Below, one piece after another: positions 49,356 to 59,188 of a stretch of 64,000 bases of DNA. The position numbers and the translations under genes were made by a program. Location: positions 4,278,001-4,342,000 of the forward strand of contig NZ_CP104285.1 in assembly GCF_025244905.1 (NCBI RefSeq). The letters are read 5' to 3'. Source of the stretch: Enterobacter mori (GTDB taxonomy: Bacteria; Pseudomonadota; Gammaproteobacteria; Enterobacterales; Enterobacteriaceae). Numbering within the stretch: position 1 is the stretch's first letter; each line of letters opens with the position of its first letter. The notes beneath the pieces are model-generated. The model had not been told where the DNA came from. It did no database searches and saw only the letters and a list, made by a program, of their open reading frames with translations.

Positions 49356-49741
49356 TAAAACTGCACCACTCTGTCGCAGGTTAGCGCGGCCTGAGCCAAT
49401 GCCCCCAGGCCACTCAACGAAAACCCGGGCTGCAGGTTAGCCCCTGGCAAGCCGAGACGCTCCGCTTCGGCCGCATCCGTCACGCCGCGACGCAATGCCG
49501 CAGCTACGCAGATATGCAGATCAACGCCATGCTTTTCGTTTAATGCCTGCCAGGCGCGGACAAGGTCAAATTCATCACTCGCCGGTGACGTAAACTGGTT
49601 CGCATTATAGACCCCTTCCCGATAGAAGAAGACGCTCGCCAGTTCGTGTCCAGCCTCAAGTAGCGCATGAGCAAACTGCAGCGCGCTGCTGGCCTGCTGA
49701 GTGCCATACGCCGGGCCTGTCACCATTAACGCAAAACGCAT
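49355..49741 (-). CDS. tusD: Sulfur-relay protein TusD
   Basis: 128-residue DsrE-like subunit. The persulfide-carrying Cys78 is present ([16 protein letters not shown]). Overlaps yheO and tusC by one base each, so the group is translated as a unit. Confidence 0.96.
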   Translation of the reverse strand: MRFALMVTGPAYGTQQASSALQFAHALLEAGHELASVFFYREGVYNANQFTSPASDEFDLVRAWQALNEKHGVDLHICVAAALRRGVTDAAEAERLGLPGANLQPGFSLSGLGALAQAALTCDRVVQF

Positions 49742-50463
49742 TACTTGTCTTGCCCCAGGAAATCGCCGCTTTTGAACTGGCGAATGTAGAGATAAACCGT
49801 GTGCTTGGAGATGTTCAGACGATCGGCCACCTGGTTAATGGCGTCCTTGATGTCAAAAATCCCTTTCTCATAGAGGTTGAGTACGATCTGACGGTTCTTG
49901 GCGTTGTTCGATACGTTGCGATCGGCATTCACCTCTTCAATGGTGAACTCCAGCGTCTGGGTCACCAGGTCCTCAACAGAGGAGGCAAAATTCACAGAAG
50001 AGCCCACATCTGGCGTCTCTGGTGGAATAAAGGTACTCATGATTTGCGAGAACGGTACATCAAGGTTCATGTTGATGCACAGCAAACCGATGACACGGTG
50101 GTCACGGTTTCGAATGGCGATAGTTTCGGATTTCATCAGCACACCGCTTTTGGCGCGGGTGAAGTAACATTTGGAGACGCTGCTGTCCGCGCCGGTCATG
50201 TCATGCAACATACGCAATGCAAGGTCGGTGATTGGCGAACCAATTTTACGGCCAGTATGTTCACCATTCGCAATGCGGATGGCGGAACACTTCAGATCTT
50301 GCAGGGAGTGCAATACGATTTCGCAGTGGGAGCCAATGAGCATCGCTAACCCGTCCACCACCGCCTCGTAGGATTTCAGAATATCGAAGTCGGTCTGGTC
50401 AAAAGGACGTTGATCCAGCAAATCAAGTTCACTGGTTTCGTTGGTTAAAAGCGACCTGGACAT
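49741..50463 (-). CDS. yheO: PAS-HTH transcriptional regulator YheO
   Basis: 240 residues: N-terminal YheO-type PAS domain (to about residue 125) and C-terminal helix-turn-helix ([24 protein letters not shown]). Heads the tusDCB operon; target genes are not known to me. The 5' leader has a long hairpin (GAGCCTG / CAGGCTC, 50485-50515). Confidence 0.93.
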   Translation of the reverse strand: MSRSLLTNETSELDLLDQRPFDQTDFDILKSYEAVVDGLAMLIGSHCEIVLHSLQDLKCSAIRIANGEHTGRKIGSPITDLALRMLHDMTGADSSVSKCYFTRAKSGVLMKSETIAIRNRDHRVIGLLCINMNLDVPFSQIMSTFIPPETPDVGSSVNFASSVEDLVTQTLEFTIEEVNADRNVSNNAKNRQIVLNLYEKGIFDIKDAINQVADRLNISKHTVYLYIRQFKSGDFLGQDK

Positions 50464-50586
50464 GAAAAAAACACTCCTTTTCAGGAGCCTGTCGTTAGGT
50501 TTTCAGGGCAGGCTCATTATCTACACGGACAACTAAATTAATACAGCGTGTATAGCGCTTTCCAGTGTTAATTATATCTGCCCTAC

Positions 50587-50624
50587 AATAAAAAAACCGC
50601 CGCCTCAAAGGCGGCGGTTTTTTT
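50587..50624 (-). terminator. fkpA terminator
   Basis: Ten-base stem ACCGCCGCCT / AGGCGGCGGT with a three-base loop, flanked by A7 and T8 runs, active in either direction; just after the fkpA stop. Confidence 0.94.
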
Positions 50625-50630
50625 TCAGCA

Positions 50631-51449
50631 TTACTTCTTAGCAGCAGCGGCTTTATCGTCAGCCGGAGCATCTGCCTTGGCATCCGCTTTAGGTGCCGGT
50701 TTGATGTCCAGCAGTTCTACGTCAAAGACCAGCGTAGAGTTCGCTGGGATACCCGGAACGCCGGTTTTGCCGTAAGCCAGATCCGGTGGGATGACCATCT
50801 TGATCTTGCCGCCTTTCTTGATGTTCTTCAGGCCTTCGGTCCAGCCCGGGATAACGCCGTCCAGACGGAAGGAAAGAGGCTCACCACGGGTGTAAGAGTT
50901 GTCAAACTCTTTACCGTCGATCAGCGTACCTTTGTAGTTAACCACAACGGTGTCGCTGTCTTTAGGCGCATCACCGGTACCTTCTTTCTCAACTTTGTAC
51001 ACCAGGCCAGTAGAGGAGGTTTTTACACCTTTTTCTTTAGCAAAGGTATCACGGTAGGCTTTGCCTTTCGCTTCGTTGTCTTTGGCATCTGCTTCCATCT
51101 TGGTCTGAGCAGCACCTTTCACACGCGCTTCAAACGCCTGCAGAGTCTGTTCGATTTCCTGGTCAGACAGTTTGCTCTTATCTGCAAACGCATCCTGAAC
51201 ACCCGCGATCAGCTGAGCTTTGTCCAGTTTGATGCCCAGTTTCTCTTGCTCTTTCAGAGAGTTTTCCATGTAACGACCCAGAGATGCGCCAAGTGCGTAG
51301 GCGGATTTCTGGTCGTCATTTTTGAACGCCGCTTTGCTGTCTGCAGTTGCAGCAGGCTTCGCTGCAGTATCAGCAGCGAAAGACAGCGGTGCATTCAGTG
51401 CGACAGCCATTGTCGTCGCCAGCAGCGTTACTTTGAACAGTGATTTCAT
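50631..51449 (-). CDS. fkpA: Periplasmic FKBP-type peptidyl-prolyl isomerase FkpA
   Basis: 272 residues. Signal peptide MKSLFKVTLLATTMAVALNA..., cleavage likely after SFA near residue 25. An N-terminal helical dimer domain is followed by the FKBP domain from about residue 145 (VVVNYKGTLIDGKEFDNSY, VIPGWTEGLKNI). Ala/Lys-rich C-terminal tail. Folding catalyst and chaperone of the envelope; in E. coli under sigma-E control, but I could not identify that promoter here. The leader contains hairpin CTGGGG/CCCCAG at 51465-51483. Confidence 0.96.
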   Translation of the reverse strand: MKSLFKVTLLATTMAVALNAPLSFAADTAAKPAATADSKAAFKNDDQKSAYALGASLGRYMENSLKEQEKLGIKLDKAQLIAGVQDAFADKSKLSDQEIEQTLQAFEARVKGAAQTKMEADAKDNEAKGKAYRDTFAKEKGVKTSSTGLVYKVEKEGTGDAPKDSDTVVVNYKGTLIDGKEFDNSYTRGEPLSFRLDGVIPGWTEGLKNIKKGGKIKMVIPPDLAYGKTGVPGIPANSTLVFDVELLDIKPAPKADAKADAPADDKAAAAKK

Positions 51450-51687
51450 CCATATCTCCAGGGCCTGGGGACTCTCACCCCAGCATTAAACGTAAATGAG
51501 TGACGTACTATAAATCGTTGCGGAAGAAATCTACAGACAGACTCTCCCGATTCTCGTCTCTTTTCAGACTATTTTTGTTTAAATAAGTTTCTTGCCAAAG
51601 GGATGGATACTGCACTTGAGGATAAACTCAGTTAAACTTCGCCGCCGCAGGCCCATTATGGCGAGTGTGAAATTGACGAGGTGAACC

Positions 51688-51906
51688 ATGAAGGACACAT
51701 TGATTGAAGCGAGACTGGCTGAGCTGGAAAGCCGACTGGCTTTTCAGGACATCACCATCGAAGAGCTTAACCAGACCGTGACCGCCCATGAACTTGAAAT
51801 GGCAAAACTGCGCGATCTGATGCGCCTGCTCACTGAAAAAGTGAAGGCAACGCAGTCGTCGCACATCGCCTCTCAGGCTGAAGAGACGCCACCACCTCAT
51901 TATTGA
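51688..51906 (+). CDS. slyX: SlyX protein
   Basis: 72-residue predicted coiled-coil protein ([19 protein letters not shown] heptads), C-terminus ending [11 protein letters not shown] as in E. coli. Function unknown. Convergent with slyD across a shared terminator. Confidence 0.92.
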   Translation: MKDTLIEARLAELESRLAFQDITIEELNQTVTAHELEMAKLRDLMRLLTEKVKATQSSHIASQAEETPPPHY

Positions 51907-51910
51907 GGCG

Positions 51911-51940
51911 TAAAAAAAGCGGGACTCTCCCGCTTTTTTA
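51911..51940. terminator. Bidirectional slyX/slyD terminator
   Basis: A7-AGCGGGA-CTC-TCCCGCT-T6 hairpin in the 51-base gap between the converging stops. Confidence 0.92.
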
Positions 51941-51957
51941 TTTTCCGCATGACGGAA

Positions 51958-52548
51958 TTAGTGGCAACCGCAGCCGCCGTTACCGCAACCACCTTTACCG
52001 TGGTCGTGACCATGGTCGTGATCGTGGCCGTGACCACCGCAGCAGCCGTCGTGGCCGTGATCGTGGTCATGGTCGTGACCGTGTGCACCGTGAACGTGGC
52101 CATGAGCCAGTTCTTCTTCGGTTGCTTCACGGATCGCAACAACTTCTACGTTGAATTTCAGATTCTGGCCAGCCAGCATGTGGTTGCCGTCAACCACAAC
52201 GTGGTCGTCTTCAACTTCAGTGATTTCAACCGGCACCGGGCCCTGGTCGGTTTCAGCCAGGAAGCGCATGCCAACCTGCAGTTCGTCAACACCCATGAAC
52301 ACGTCTTTAGGAACGCGCTGAACCAGGTTGTCGTCATACTGACCGTAAGCGTCGTTCGCGCCTACAGCAACGTCGAATTTGTCGCCAACGTCATGACCTT
52401 CCAGCGCTGTTTCCAGGCCAGAAATCAGGGAGCCGTGACCATGCAGGTAGTCAAGCGGCGCACTCACCGGAGACTCATCAACCAACACACCGTCTTCTGT
52501 ACGTACCTGATAGGCCAGGCTGACCACCAGGTCTTTTGCTACTTTCAT
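51958..52548 (-). CDS. slyD: Peptidyl-prolyl isomerase and metallochaperone SlyD
   Basis: 196 residues. FKBP domain with inserted flap (residues ~1-145; SAPLDYLHGHGSLISGLE, then the insert-in-flap), then a metal-binding tail from about residue 150 made of His-Asp, His-Gly and Cys (GCGNGGCGCH at the end). Delivers nickel for hydrogenase and binds the phi-X174 lysis protein in E. coli. The tail is repetitive and probably varies among strains. Confidence 0.96.
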   Translation of the reverse strand: MKVAKDLVVSLAYQVRTEDGVLVDESPVSAPLDYLHGHGSLISGLETALEGHDVGDKFDVAVGANDAYGQYDDNLVQRVPKDVFMGVDELQVGMRFLAETDQGPVPVEITEVEDDHVVVDGNHMLAGQNLKFNVEVVAIREATEEELAHGHVHGAHGHDHDHDHGHDGCCGGHGHDHDHGHDHGKGGCGNGGCGCH

Positions 52549-52642
52549 GATATCTCCTGAGCGTGGGAAAATTGCTGGCGCAGATTGTAGCGGAAATCTG
52601 CACCCGTGTACCCTTTAGCTTAAAAAAACTCAGGGCATATCG

Positions 52643-52843
52643 CTAGTCCGGATGAAAAATGCCGATCACTTGCTCTTCTTTGCGAACGTGATCGCGCGCT
52701 TCTTTGTCAGCCTCTCGCATCTGGTGGCCGCACTTAACACACTCAACCACATCAATATTATTCTCACGCCACATAGCCAGGGTATCTTGCGCCTGGCAGG
52801 TTGGGCATTTTGCTCCCGCGATAAAGCGTTTACGTACAGCCAT
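52643..52843 (-). CDS. yheV: Zinc-ribbon protein YheV
   Basis: 66-residue DUF2387 protein with two CxxC pairs (CPTCQAQD, CVKCGHQM). Function unknown; 13 bases after kefB in the kefGB-yheV operon, as in E. coli. Confidence 0.93.
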   Translation of the reverse strand: MAVRKRFIAGAKCPTCQAQDTLAMWRENNIDVVECVKCGHQMREADKEARDHVRKEEQVIGIFHPD

Positions 52844-52856
52844 CTTTCGTTACCCT

Positions 52857-54662
52857 TTATTCAAATTCGTCCCAGCCGTCCAGTTGGCGTCTTTCCTGTT
52901 GCATTTCACGCTGGAAGATCTCTTCCAGTTCACGACGCGCTTCCCGCACGCGAGAGATCTGCGCCGTATCGGTATGGACCGGCATCAGCTCGCGCAGCAT
53001 CCGCATATCCAGCCGGCGGAAATGCATCTGGGCGCGCTGCGCCTGATGCGGATGCATGCCGAGCGAGATCAGCGCCTTACGACCCAGCTCCAGCGCGCTG
53101 GAGAACGTTTCGCGGGAGAAGTGTTTCACACCCGCCTGCAACAATTCGTGAGCTTCAACACGTCCACGCGCACGCGCCAGAATATGCAGATGCGGGAAAT
53201 GCTGCTGACACAGCTCTACCAGCTTCATCGTGTCTTCCGGATCGTTACAGGTAATCACGATGGACTCTGCCGCTTCCGCCCCCGCCGAGCGCAGCAGCTC
53301 GAGCTGGGTGGCATCGCCGTAATAGACCTTATAGCCATATTTACGCATCAGGTTGACCGCGCTGATATCACGCTCCAGTACCGTAATACGCATTTTGTTC
53401 GCCATCAGCAAACGCCCAATCACCTGACCGAAACGGCCAAAACCCACGACGATCACCTGAGGCTTATCATCCTCCACCCAGGGCGCTTCGTCTTCATCGT
53501 CAGCCGGGTTAAACCGGCGCGACAGGAGTTTATCCACCAGCTTCATCAGCAGCGGCGTGGTCATCATCGACAGCGTGACCGTCACCAGCAGCAGCGCCAT
53601 CTGGTCATCTTTGAAGAGTTTCTGGGAAGATGCGGTAGAAAACAGCACAAACGCGAACTCTCCTCCCTGGCTTAGCACGCTGGCAAACTGCATGCGTTCC
53701 GAGCTGCGCAGCCCGTAAATACGAGCCAGAACATAGAGCACCAGCGTTTTCACCGCCACCAGCACCGCCACACTCACGGCCACCCACAGCAGATGGGTAT
53801 AAAGCACGCCAAGGTTCAGCGCCATGCCGACCGAAATAAAGAACAGCCCTAACAGCAGCCCCTTAAACGGATCGATGGCAATTTCCAGTTCGTGACGATA
53901 TTCGCTCTCCGCCAGCAGCACCCCGGCGATGAATGTCCCCAGCGCCATCGACAGCCCCAGCGCATCCATAAACAGCGCAGAGCCAAGCACCAGCAGCAGC
54001 GTCGCGGCGGTAAACACTTCACGAACGCCCGAGGCGGCAATAAAGCGGAACACCGGACGCAGTAAGAAACGCCCGCCAATCAGCATCCCCGCGAAGGCCA
54101 GCACCTTCATGGAGATTTTTACCCAGTCAAAATGATCGTCACCGGAGCCCGCCAGCAGCGGCACCAGCGCCAGCGCCGGGATCACCGCCAAATCCTGGAA
54201 CAACAGCACCGAAAAGCCCAGCTGTCCGGCTTCGTTACGGTTCATCCCTTTGTCGCGCATCAACTGCAGCGCCATCGCCGTGGAGGACATCGCGAGACCA
54301 ATCCCGCCGATCACGGCCGCCTGCCAGGAAAACTGCGTCAACATGAGCAGCCCGCCCAGAATCGCGGCGCTGAACAGCACCTGTGCCGCCCCCACGCCGA
54401 AGATGGAGCGTCGAAGCTGCCACAGCTTGGACGGGTTCAGTTCAAGGCCAATGATGAACATCAGGAACACGACGCCCAGCTCAGAGAAGTGGAGGATCTC
54501 ATCCACATCGCTGATGAATCCCAGTCCCCAGGGGCCGATGGCGATCCCCGCCAACAAATACCCCAGAACCGCACCGATACCGATACGTGCCGCAAGCGGC
54601 ACCGCAACAACCGCCGCAAATAAAAACAGCACCCCGGCGAGGAGTAAATTCGATCCTTCCAT
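52857..54662 (-). CDS. kefB: Glutathione-gated potassium efflux system KefB
   Basis: 601 residues from ATG 54662 ([15 protein letters not shown]), overlapping the kefG stop by one base; the longer start at 54698 lies inside kefG. CPA2 antiporter domain with about 12 membrane segments, then a TrkA-N/RCK domain from about residue 400 ([17 protein letters not shown]) that binds glutathione adducts. Protects against electrophiles by K+ efflux and cytoplasmic acidification. Confidence 0.96.
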   Translation of the reverse strand: MEGSNLLLAGVLFLFAAVVAVPLAARIGIGAVLGYLLAGIAIGPWGLGFISDVDEILHFSELGVVFLMFIIGLELNPSKLWQLRRSIFGVGAAQVLFSAAILGGLLMLTQFSWQAAVIGGIGLAMSSTAMALQLMRDKGMNRNEAGQLGFSVLLFQDLAVIPALALVPLLAGSGDDHFDWVKISMKVLAFAGMLIGGRFLLRPVFRFIAASGVREVFTAATLLLVLGSALFMDALGLSMALGTFIAGVLLAESEYRHELEIAIDPFKGLLLGLFFISVGMALNLGVLYTHLLWVAVSVAVLVAVKTLVLYVLARIYGLRSSERMQFASVLSQGGEFAFVLFSTASSQKLFKDDQMALLLVTVTLSMMTTPLLMKLVDKLLSRRFNPADDEDEAPWVEDDKPQVIVVGFGRFGQVIGRLLMANKMRITVLERDISAVNLMRKYGYKVYYGDATQLELLRSAGAEAAESIVITCNDPEDTMKLVELCQQHFPHLHILARARGRVEAHELLQAGVKHFSRETFSSALELGRKALISLGMHPHQAQRAQMHFRRLDMRMLRELMPVHTDTAQISRVREARRELEEIFQREMQQERRQLDGWDEFE

Positions 54663-55216
54663 CAACGACCTCCTGCCGGAATCGGTGAGGCCAGCCATTC
54701 ACCGTAGGCTCTGGCGTGGCTCGCCAGCTCTTGTGGCTGCTGGCGTCGCGCCCAGTAGACAATAATCGGGCTCATCCAGTGCATGCGGCACATGGCCGCC
54801 GTGAGCTCGAAAGGCCGCAGGATATCGCTCATCGGATAGCGGTTCAGCCCGTCGTGACGGTAAGCGCTTTCCGGCTCACCGGTGGTAATGACGCTACGCC
54901 AGTACTTTCCCGCCAGCTGGTTGCCCCCCACCCCGCTGGAAAAGCCCCGGCTCAGCACGCGGTCCAGCCACTCTTTCAGCAGCGCCGGACAGCTGTAGGT
55001 ATAAAGCGGATGCTGGAACACAATGACGTCATGCTGACGCAGCAGTTCCTGCTCGTAAGGAATATCGATAAAAAAATCGGGATAGTGCGCGTAGAGATCG
55101 TGCACCGTTACGTTACTGAGCTGTGTGGCCGGCTTAAGCAGCACCCGGTTCGCCACCGAGTCCTGAGATTCCGGATGGGCATACAGCAGCAGCACTTTCG
55201 CTGTCTGAGACATCAC
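54662..55216 (-). CDS. kefG: KefB ancillary quinone-oxidoreductase-like protein KefG
   Basis: 184-residue flavodoxin-fold protein needed for full KefB activity. [16 protein letters not shown] at the FMN-binding start and [21 protein letters not shown]. The frame opens with two methionines. Translationally coupled to kefB through a one-base stop/start overlap. Confidence 0.95.
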   Translation of the reverse strand: MMSQTAKVLLLYAHPESQDSVANRVLLKPATQLSNVTVHDLYAHYPDFFIDIPYEQELLRQHDVIVFQHPLYTYSCPALLKEWLDRVLSRGFSSGVGGNQLAGKYWRSVITTGEPESAYRHDGLNRYPMSDILRPFELTAAMCRMHWMSPIIVYWARRQQPQELASHARAYGEWLASPIPAGGR

Positions 55217-55345
55217 TCCCCTCCCGGTTCTGTTTTTGTGTATTGTTGTCGTTTTGGGCTACCATGGCGGCCCGGTGGGGAAAATGGCCCACACCTTACA
55301 TTATCATAATGACAAATTAACATAGTCGGAACATACGGCGCTTCT

Positions 55346-57250
55346 ATGATTGTTTTCTCCTCGTTACAAATTCGTCGCGGCGTGCGCGTCCTGCTGGATA
55401 ACGCCACTGCAACCATCAACCCGGGCCAAAAAGTGGGTCTGGTCGGCAAAAACGGCTGCGGTAAATCCACCCTGCTGGCGCTGCTGAAAAACGAGATTAG
55501 CGCGGATGGCGGTAACTTTACCTTCCCGGGGAACTGGCAGCTTGCCTGGGTAAACCAGGAGACGCCTGCGCTGAGTGAACCGGCGCTCGACTATGTTATC
55601 GACGGCGACCGTGAATACCGCAAGCTCGAGGCAGAGCTCAATGCCGCCAACGAGCGCAACGACGGTCACGCCATCGCCACCGTGCACGGCAAGCTGGACG
55701 CTATCGACGCGTGGACCATTCGCTCCCGCGCCTCCAGCCTGCTGCACGGCCTGGGCTTCAGCAATGAACAGCTGGAACGCCCGGTCAGCGATTTCTCCGG
55801 CGGCTGGCGCATGCGCCTCAACCTCGCGCAGGCGCTGATCTGCCGCTCTGACCTGCTGCTGCTCGATGAACCGACCAACCACCTCGATCTTGATGCGGTT
55901 ATTTGGCTGGAGAAGTGGCTGAAGAGCTATCAGGGCACTCTGATTCTGATCTCCCACGACCGCGACTTCCTCGACCCGGTGGTGGATAAAATCATTCATA
56001 TCGAACAGCAAACGATGTTCGAGTACACCGGCAACTACAGCTCCTTCGAGCGCCAGCGCGCGACGCGCCTTGCCCAGCAGCAGTCCATGTACGAAAGCCA
56101 GCAGCAGCGCGTGGCGCACCTGCAGAGCTTTGTCGATCGCTTCAAGGCCAAGGCCTCAAAAGCCAAGCAGGCCCAGAGCCGCATCAAGATGCTGGAGCGC
56201 ATGGAGATGATTGCCCCGGCGCACGTGGATAACCCGTTCCACTTCAGCTTCCGCGAGCCGGAAAGCCTGCCGAACCCGCTGCTGAAGATGGAGAAAGTCA
56301 GCGCGGGCTATGCCGACCGCATTATTCTCGATTCCATCAAGCTCAACCTGGTGCCGGGTTCGCGCATTGGTCTGCTGGGGCGTAACGGCGCCGGTAAATC
56401 GACGCTGATCAAACTGCTGGCGGGCGAGATTAACCCTGTCAGTGGCGAAGTCGGCCTGGCGAAGGGCATTAAGCTGGGTTACTTCGCCCAGCATCAGCTG
56501 GAATTTTTACGCGCGGATGAATCGCCGATTCAGCACCTCGCGCGTCTGGCACCGCAGGAAATGGAGCAAAAGCTGCGCGACTATCTCGGCGGCTTTGGCT
56601 TCCAGGGCGATAAGGTGACTGAAAACACCGAGCGCTTCTCCGGGGGCGAAAAGGCCCGTCTGGTGCTGGCGCTGATCGTCTGGCAGCGCCCGAACCTGCT
56701 GCTGCTCGATGAACCCACCAACCACCTTGATCTCGACATGCGCCAGGCGCTGACCGAGGCGCTGATTGAGTTCGAAGGTGCGCTGGTTGTGGTATCGCAC
56801 GACCGTCACCTGATCCGCTCCACCACGGACGATCTCTACCTGGTGCACGGCGGCAAAGTCGAACCGTTCGACGGCGATCTGGAAGACTATCAGCAGTGGC
56901 TGACGGACGTGCAGAAACAGGAAAACCAGCCGGAAGAGTCAGCGAAAGATAACGCCAACAGCGCGCAGTCGCGTAAAGACCAGAAGCGCCGTGAAGCGGA
57001 GCTGCGCACCCAGACGCAGCCGCTGCGTAAAGAGATTGCCCGTCTCGAAAAAGAGATGGAGAAGCTCAACGCCACGCTGGCTACCGTGGAAGAGAAGCTG
57101 GGCGACAGCGGGCTTTACGACCAGAGCCGCAAAGCGGAACTGACCGACTGCCTGCAAACCCAGGCGAAAACAAAATCTAGCCTCGAAGAGTGCGAAATGG
57201 CGTGGCTGGACGCGCAGGAACAGCTGGAAGCCATGCTTCAGGCCGACTAA
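55346..57250 (+). CDS. yheS: ABC-F family ATPase YheS
   Basis: 634-residue soluble protein with two ABC domains and no membrane part. Walker A GLVGKNGCGKST and GLLGRNGAGKST, signatures DFSGGWRMRL and RFSGGEKARL, Walker B LLLLDEPTNHLD twice. The C-terminal ~120 residues form a charged coiled coil (EKEMEKLNATLATVEEKL). Acts on the ribosome as an energy-dependent translation factor by family. The next gene on this strand is mdcR, 15 bases on, instead of the E. coli neighbours. Confidence 0.95.
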   Translation: MIVFSSLQIRRGVRVLLDNATATINPGQKVGLVGKNGCGKSTLLALLKNEISADGGNFTFPGNWQLAWVNQETPALSEPALDYVIDGDREYRKLEAELNAANERNDGHAIATVHGKLDAIDAWTIRSRASSLLHGLGFSNEQLERPVSDFSGGWRMRLNLAQALICRSDLLLLDEPTNHLDLDAVIWLEKWLKSYQGTLILISHDRDFLDPVVDKIIHIEQQTMFEYTGNYSSFERQRATRLAQQQSMYESQQQRVAHLQSFVDRFKAKASKAKQAQSRIKMLERMEMIAPAHVDNPFHFSFREPESLPNPLLKMEKVSAGYADRIILDSIKLNLVPGSRIGLLGRNGAGKSTLIKLLAGEINPVSGEVGLAKGIKLGYFAQHQLEFLRADESPIQHLARLAPQEMEQKLRDYLGGFGFQGDKVTENTERFSGGEKARLVLALIVWQRPNLLLLDEPTNHLDLDMRQALTEALIEFEGALVVVSHDRHLIRSTTDDLYLVHGGKVEPFDGDLEDYQQWLTDVQKQENQPEESAKDNANSAQSRKDQKRREAELRTQTQPLRKEIARLEKEMEKLNATLATVEEKLGDSGLYDQSRKAELTDCLQTQAKTKSSLEECEMAWLDAQEQLEAMLQAD

Positions 57251-57265
57251 ACCATCGGGAGGGTT

Positions 57266-58198
57266 ATGCGTTTCGATACCACGAGCGATATTACATTCCG
57301 CAAGCTCAGCATCTTCATGACGTTTATGGAGAAAGGGAATATCGCGCGTACCGCCGAAACGCTGGGCCTGAGCGGCGTCAGCGTGCACCGTGCGCTGCAC
57401 ACGCTGGAAGAGAACGTGCGCTGCCCGCTCTTTACCCACAAGGGGCGCAACCTGATTGCCCTCCCCTCCGCGTGGACATTGCTGGAGTATTGCCAGGAGG
57501 TGATGCAGGTGATGGAGCGCGGGCTGGAAGAGTCGCGCAAAATTGCCGGGATCGGCCAGGGGCGGCTGCGAGTCGGGACGCTCTACTCGCTCACCCTGGA
57601 AACCGTGCCGCGTCTGATCATGGGCATGAAGCTGCGCCGTCCGGATCTGGAGATGGACCTGACGATGGGCTCCAACGACACCCTGCTGCACATGCTGGAC
57701 GAAGGCTCGCTGGACGCGATTCTTATCTCCATCTCCGAAAGCGACATCGACCGTAACAGCCTCGAAGTACTGCCCCTGTTCCACGACGATATTTTCCTTG
57801 CCGCACCGGCGTCCGCCACGCTGAATACACGCGGGCCCGCGGATTTGCGTGATTACAAAGACCAGAAATTTGTCGCCCTGGCGGAAGGGTTCGCCACGTA
57901 TGCAGGGTTTCAGGAAGCGTTTCATATCGCCGGGTTCGAGCCGGAAATCGTCACCCGCGTGAATGACATCTTCTCGATGCTGAGTCTGGTGCAGGCGGGG
58001 GTTGGATTTACGCTGATGCCGGGCAGGATGAAAAAGGTCTACGAGAATTCGGTGCAACTCCTGAAGCTGGCGGAGCCGTACCAGATGCAGCAGTTGATTG
58101 CGATTGTCTTTGCCCGCAACCGCGAGCAGGATCCGAGCCTGCGGGCATTAGCCGCCGAAGGGCGGATGTATGCGCGCAGCTTGCAGGATAGTGCGTGA
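57266..58198 (+). CDS. mdcR: LysR-type regulator of malonate decarboxylase
   Basis: 310-residue LysR regulator. Winged helix-turn-helix at residues ~15-75 (FMEKGNIARTAETLGLSGVSVHRALHTLEE), effector domain from about residue 95. Starts 15 bases after yheS with GGGAGGG before the ATG, so some read-through from yheS is likely. Converges on mdcH, with an inverted REP pair between. Role assigned from position with mdcA-H; in Klebsiella MdcR activates the operon with malonate. Confidence 0.9.
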   Translation: MRFDTTSDITFRKLSIFMTFMEKGNIARTAETLGLSGVSVHRALHTLEENVRCPLFTHKGRNLIALPSAWTLLEYCQEVMQVMERGLEESRKIAGIGQGRLRVGTLYSLTLETVPRLIMGMKLRRPDLEMDLTMGSNDTLLHMLDEGSLDAILISISESDIDRNSLEVLPLFHDDIFLAAPASATLNTRGPADLRDYKDQKFVALAEGFATYAGFQEAFHIAGFEPEIVTRVNDIFSMLSLVQAGVGFTLMPGRMKKVYENSVQLLKLAEPYQMQQLIAIVFARNREQDPSLRALAAEGRMYARSLQDSA

Positions 58199-58204
58199 TG
58201 CTTT

Positions 58205-58284
58205 GCCGGGTGGCGACGCGTTGCGTCTTACCCGGCCTACGTTCGTGCAGTCGTAGGCCCGGTAAGGCGCAGCCGCCACCGGGC
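58205..58284. repeat. Inverted pair of REP elements (BIME) between mdcR and mdcH
   Basis: Unit 1 at 58205-58240 and its reverse-complement-type partner at 58253-58284, each a GCCGGGTGGCG..TTACCCGGC palindrome, separated by about 12 bases. It fills the gap between the converging ends; no poly-U terminator is present. Confidence 0.88.
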
Positions 58285-58291
58285 AAAAAAT

Positions 58292-59188
58292 TCATCGCAG
58301 AAGCCGACCCGCCAGATGCACCGCCACGTCCACCCCGCTGCGCTCCAGCGAAATGGTCTCTCCTTCCCACGCTGCCTGCCGAGTCAGGCAGGTCAGTACG
58401 CCGCCGGGCGGCATCTCAATTGCCAGTCGGGCTTCTCGTTCGTTAGCGGAAATCATCGCCTCCTGCCAGCGCACCGTTCGCGCCATGTTCATCGCCAGAT
58501 CGTCGGCTATCTTTTCCGGCTGCCAGAGCACGCGGCCTGTGCTGCCGCTCAGGTAGGCGCAGCGTGGACGAGCCAGCGTGACGGACTCAAACGCCGCTAT
58601 CAGCTTTTGCGCCGGTTCCGCCAACAGCGCGCAGTGCGACGGCACGCTAACCGACAGCCGTTTGGCCTTGCTCGCCCCTTTCGCCAGCGCGCGTGCCGCC
58701 ACCTGCGCCATCCCGTCATCGGTTCCGGCAATCACGATCTGCGTTTCAGCGTTCAGGTTGGCAATATAGGTTCCGGTGCCTTCAATCAGCGTCTCCACCT
58801 GCGGCAGGGTCAAGCCCATGATTGCCGTCAGGCCGTAGCCGTGCGGGTACGCCTGCTCCATCAGGTCGCCGCGCAGCGCCACTAGCCTCAACGCGTCCGC
58901 GAAGTCCAGCGCACCCGCAATAACCGCCGCAGGATAAGCACCGATGGACAGCCCGCTGACGATATCCGGCGACACGCCGCGACGCTCAAGCTCGCGCGCC
59001 CAGGCCACGCCGGCAATCAGCAGCGAAAGCTGAACCGCACGGGTATGGGTTAACGAGTCTGCACTGTCCAGCGTATCCACTACGGCGCCAAGCACCTCTC
59101 GCGCCTGTTCCAGCTCCACTCCCGGCAGGTTTTGCAGCATGCCTTCATGCTGCGTGCCCTGCCCCGGAAAAGTAAACAGTATTTTCAT
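58292..59188 (-). CDS. mdcH: Malonyl-CoA:ACP transacylase MdcH
   Basis: 298 residues from ATG 59188 (MKILFTFPGQGTQHEGML), which overlaps the mdcG stop by one base; the longer frame to 59350 runs through mdcG. Starts the turnover of malonate decarboxylase by loading malonyl onto its carrier protein. Nucleophile Ser81 in SGLSIGAYPAA. Last gene of mdcA-H. Confidence 0.95.
   Translation of the reverse strand: MKILFTFPGQGTQHEGMLQNLPGVELEQAREVLGAVVDTLDSADSLTHTRAVQLSLLIAGVAWARELERRGVSPDIVSGLSIGAYPAAVIAGALDFADALRLVALRGDLMEQAYPHGYGLTAIMGLTLPQVETLIEGTGTYIANLNAETQIVIAGTDDGMAQVAARALAKGASKAKRLSVSVPSHCALLAEPAQKLIAAFESVTLARPRCAYLSGSTGRVLWQPEKIADDLAMNMARTVRWQEAMISANEREARLAIEMPPGGVLTCLTRQAAWEGETISLERSGVDVAVHLAGRLLR

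Noticed and set aside
51949..52560. 203-codon frame opposite slyD with Val/Thr repeats
   Set aside because: Mirror of the His-codon repeats of slyD; the residues are the reverse reading of GTG/ATG triplets.
56939..58057. 372-codon minus-strand frame across yheS and mdcR
   Set aside because: Overlaps two well-supported genes; GC-rich DNA lacks stops in the antisense frame.
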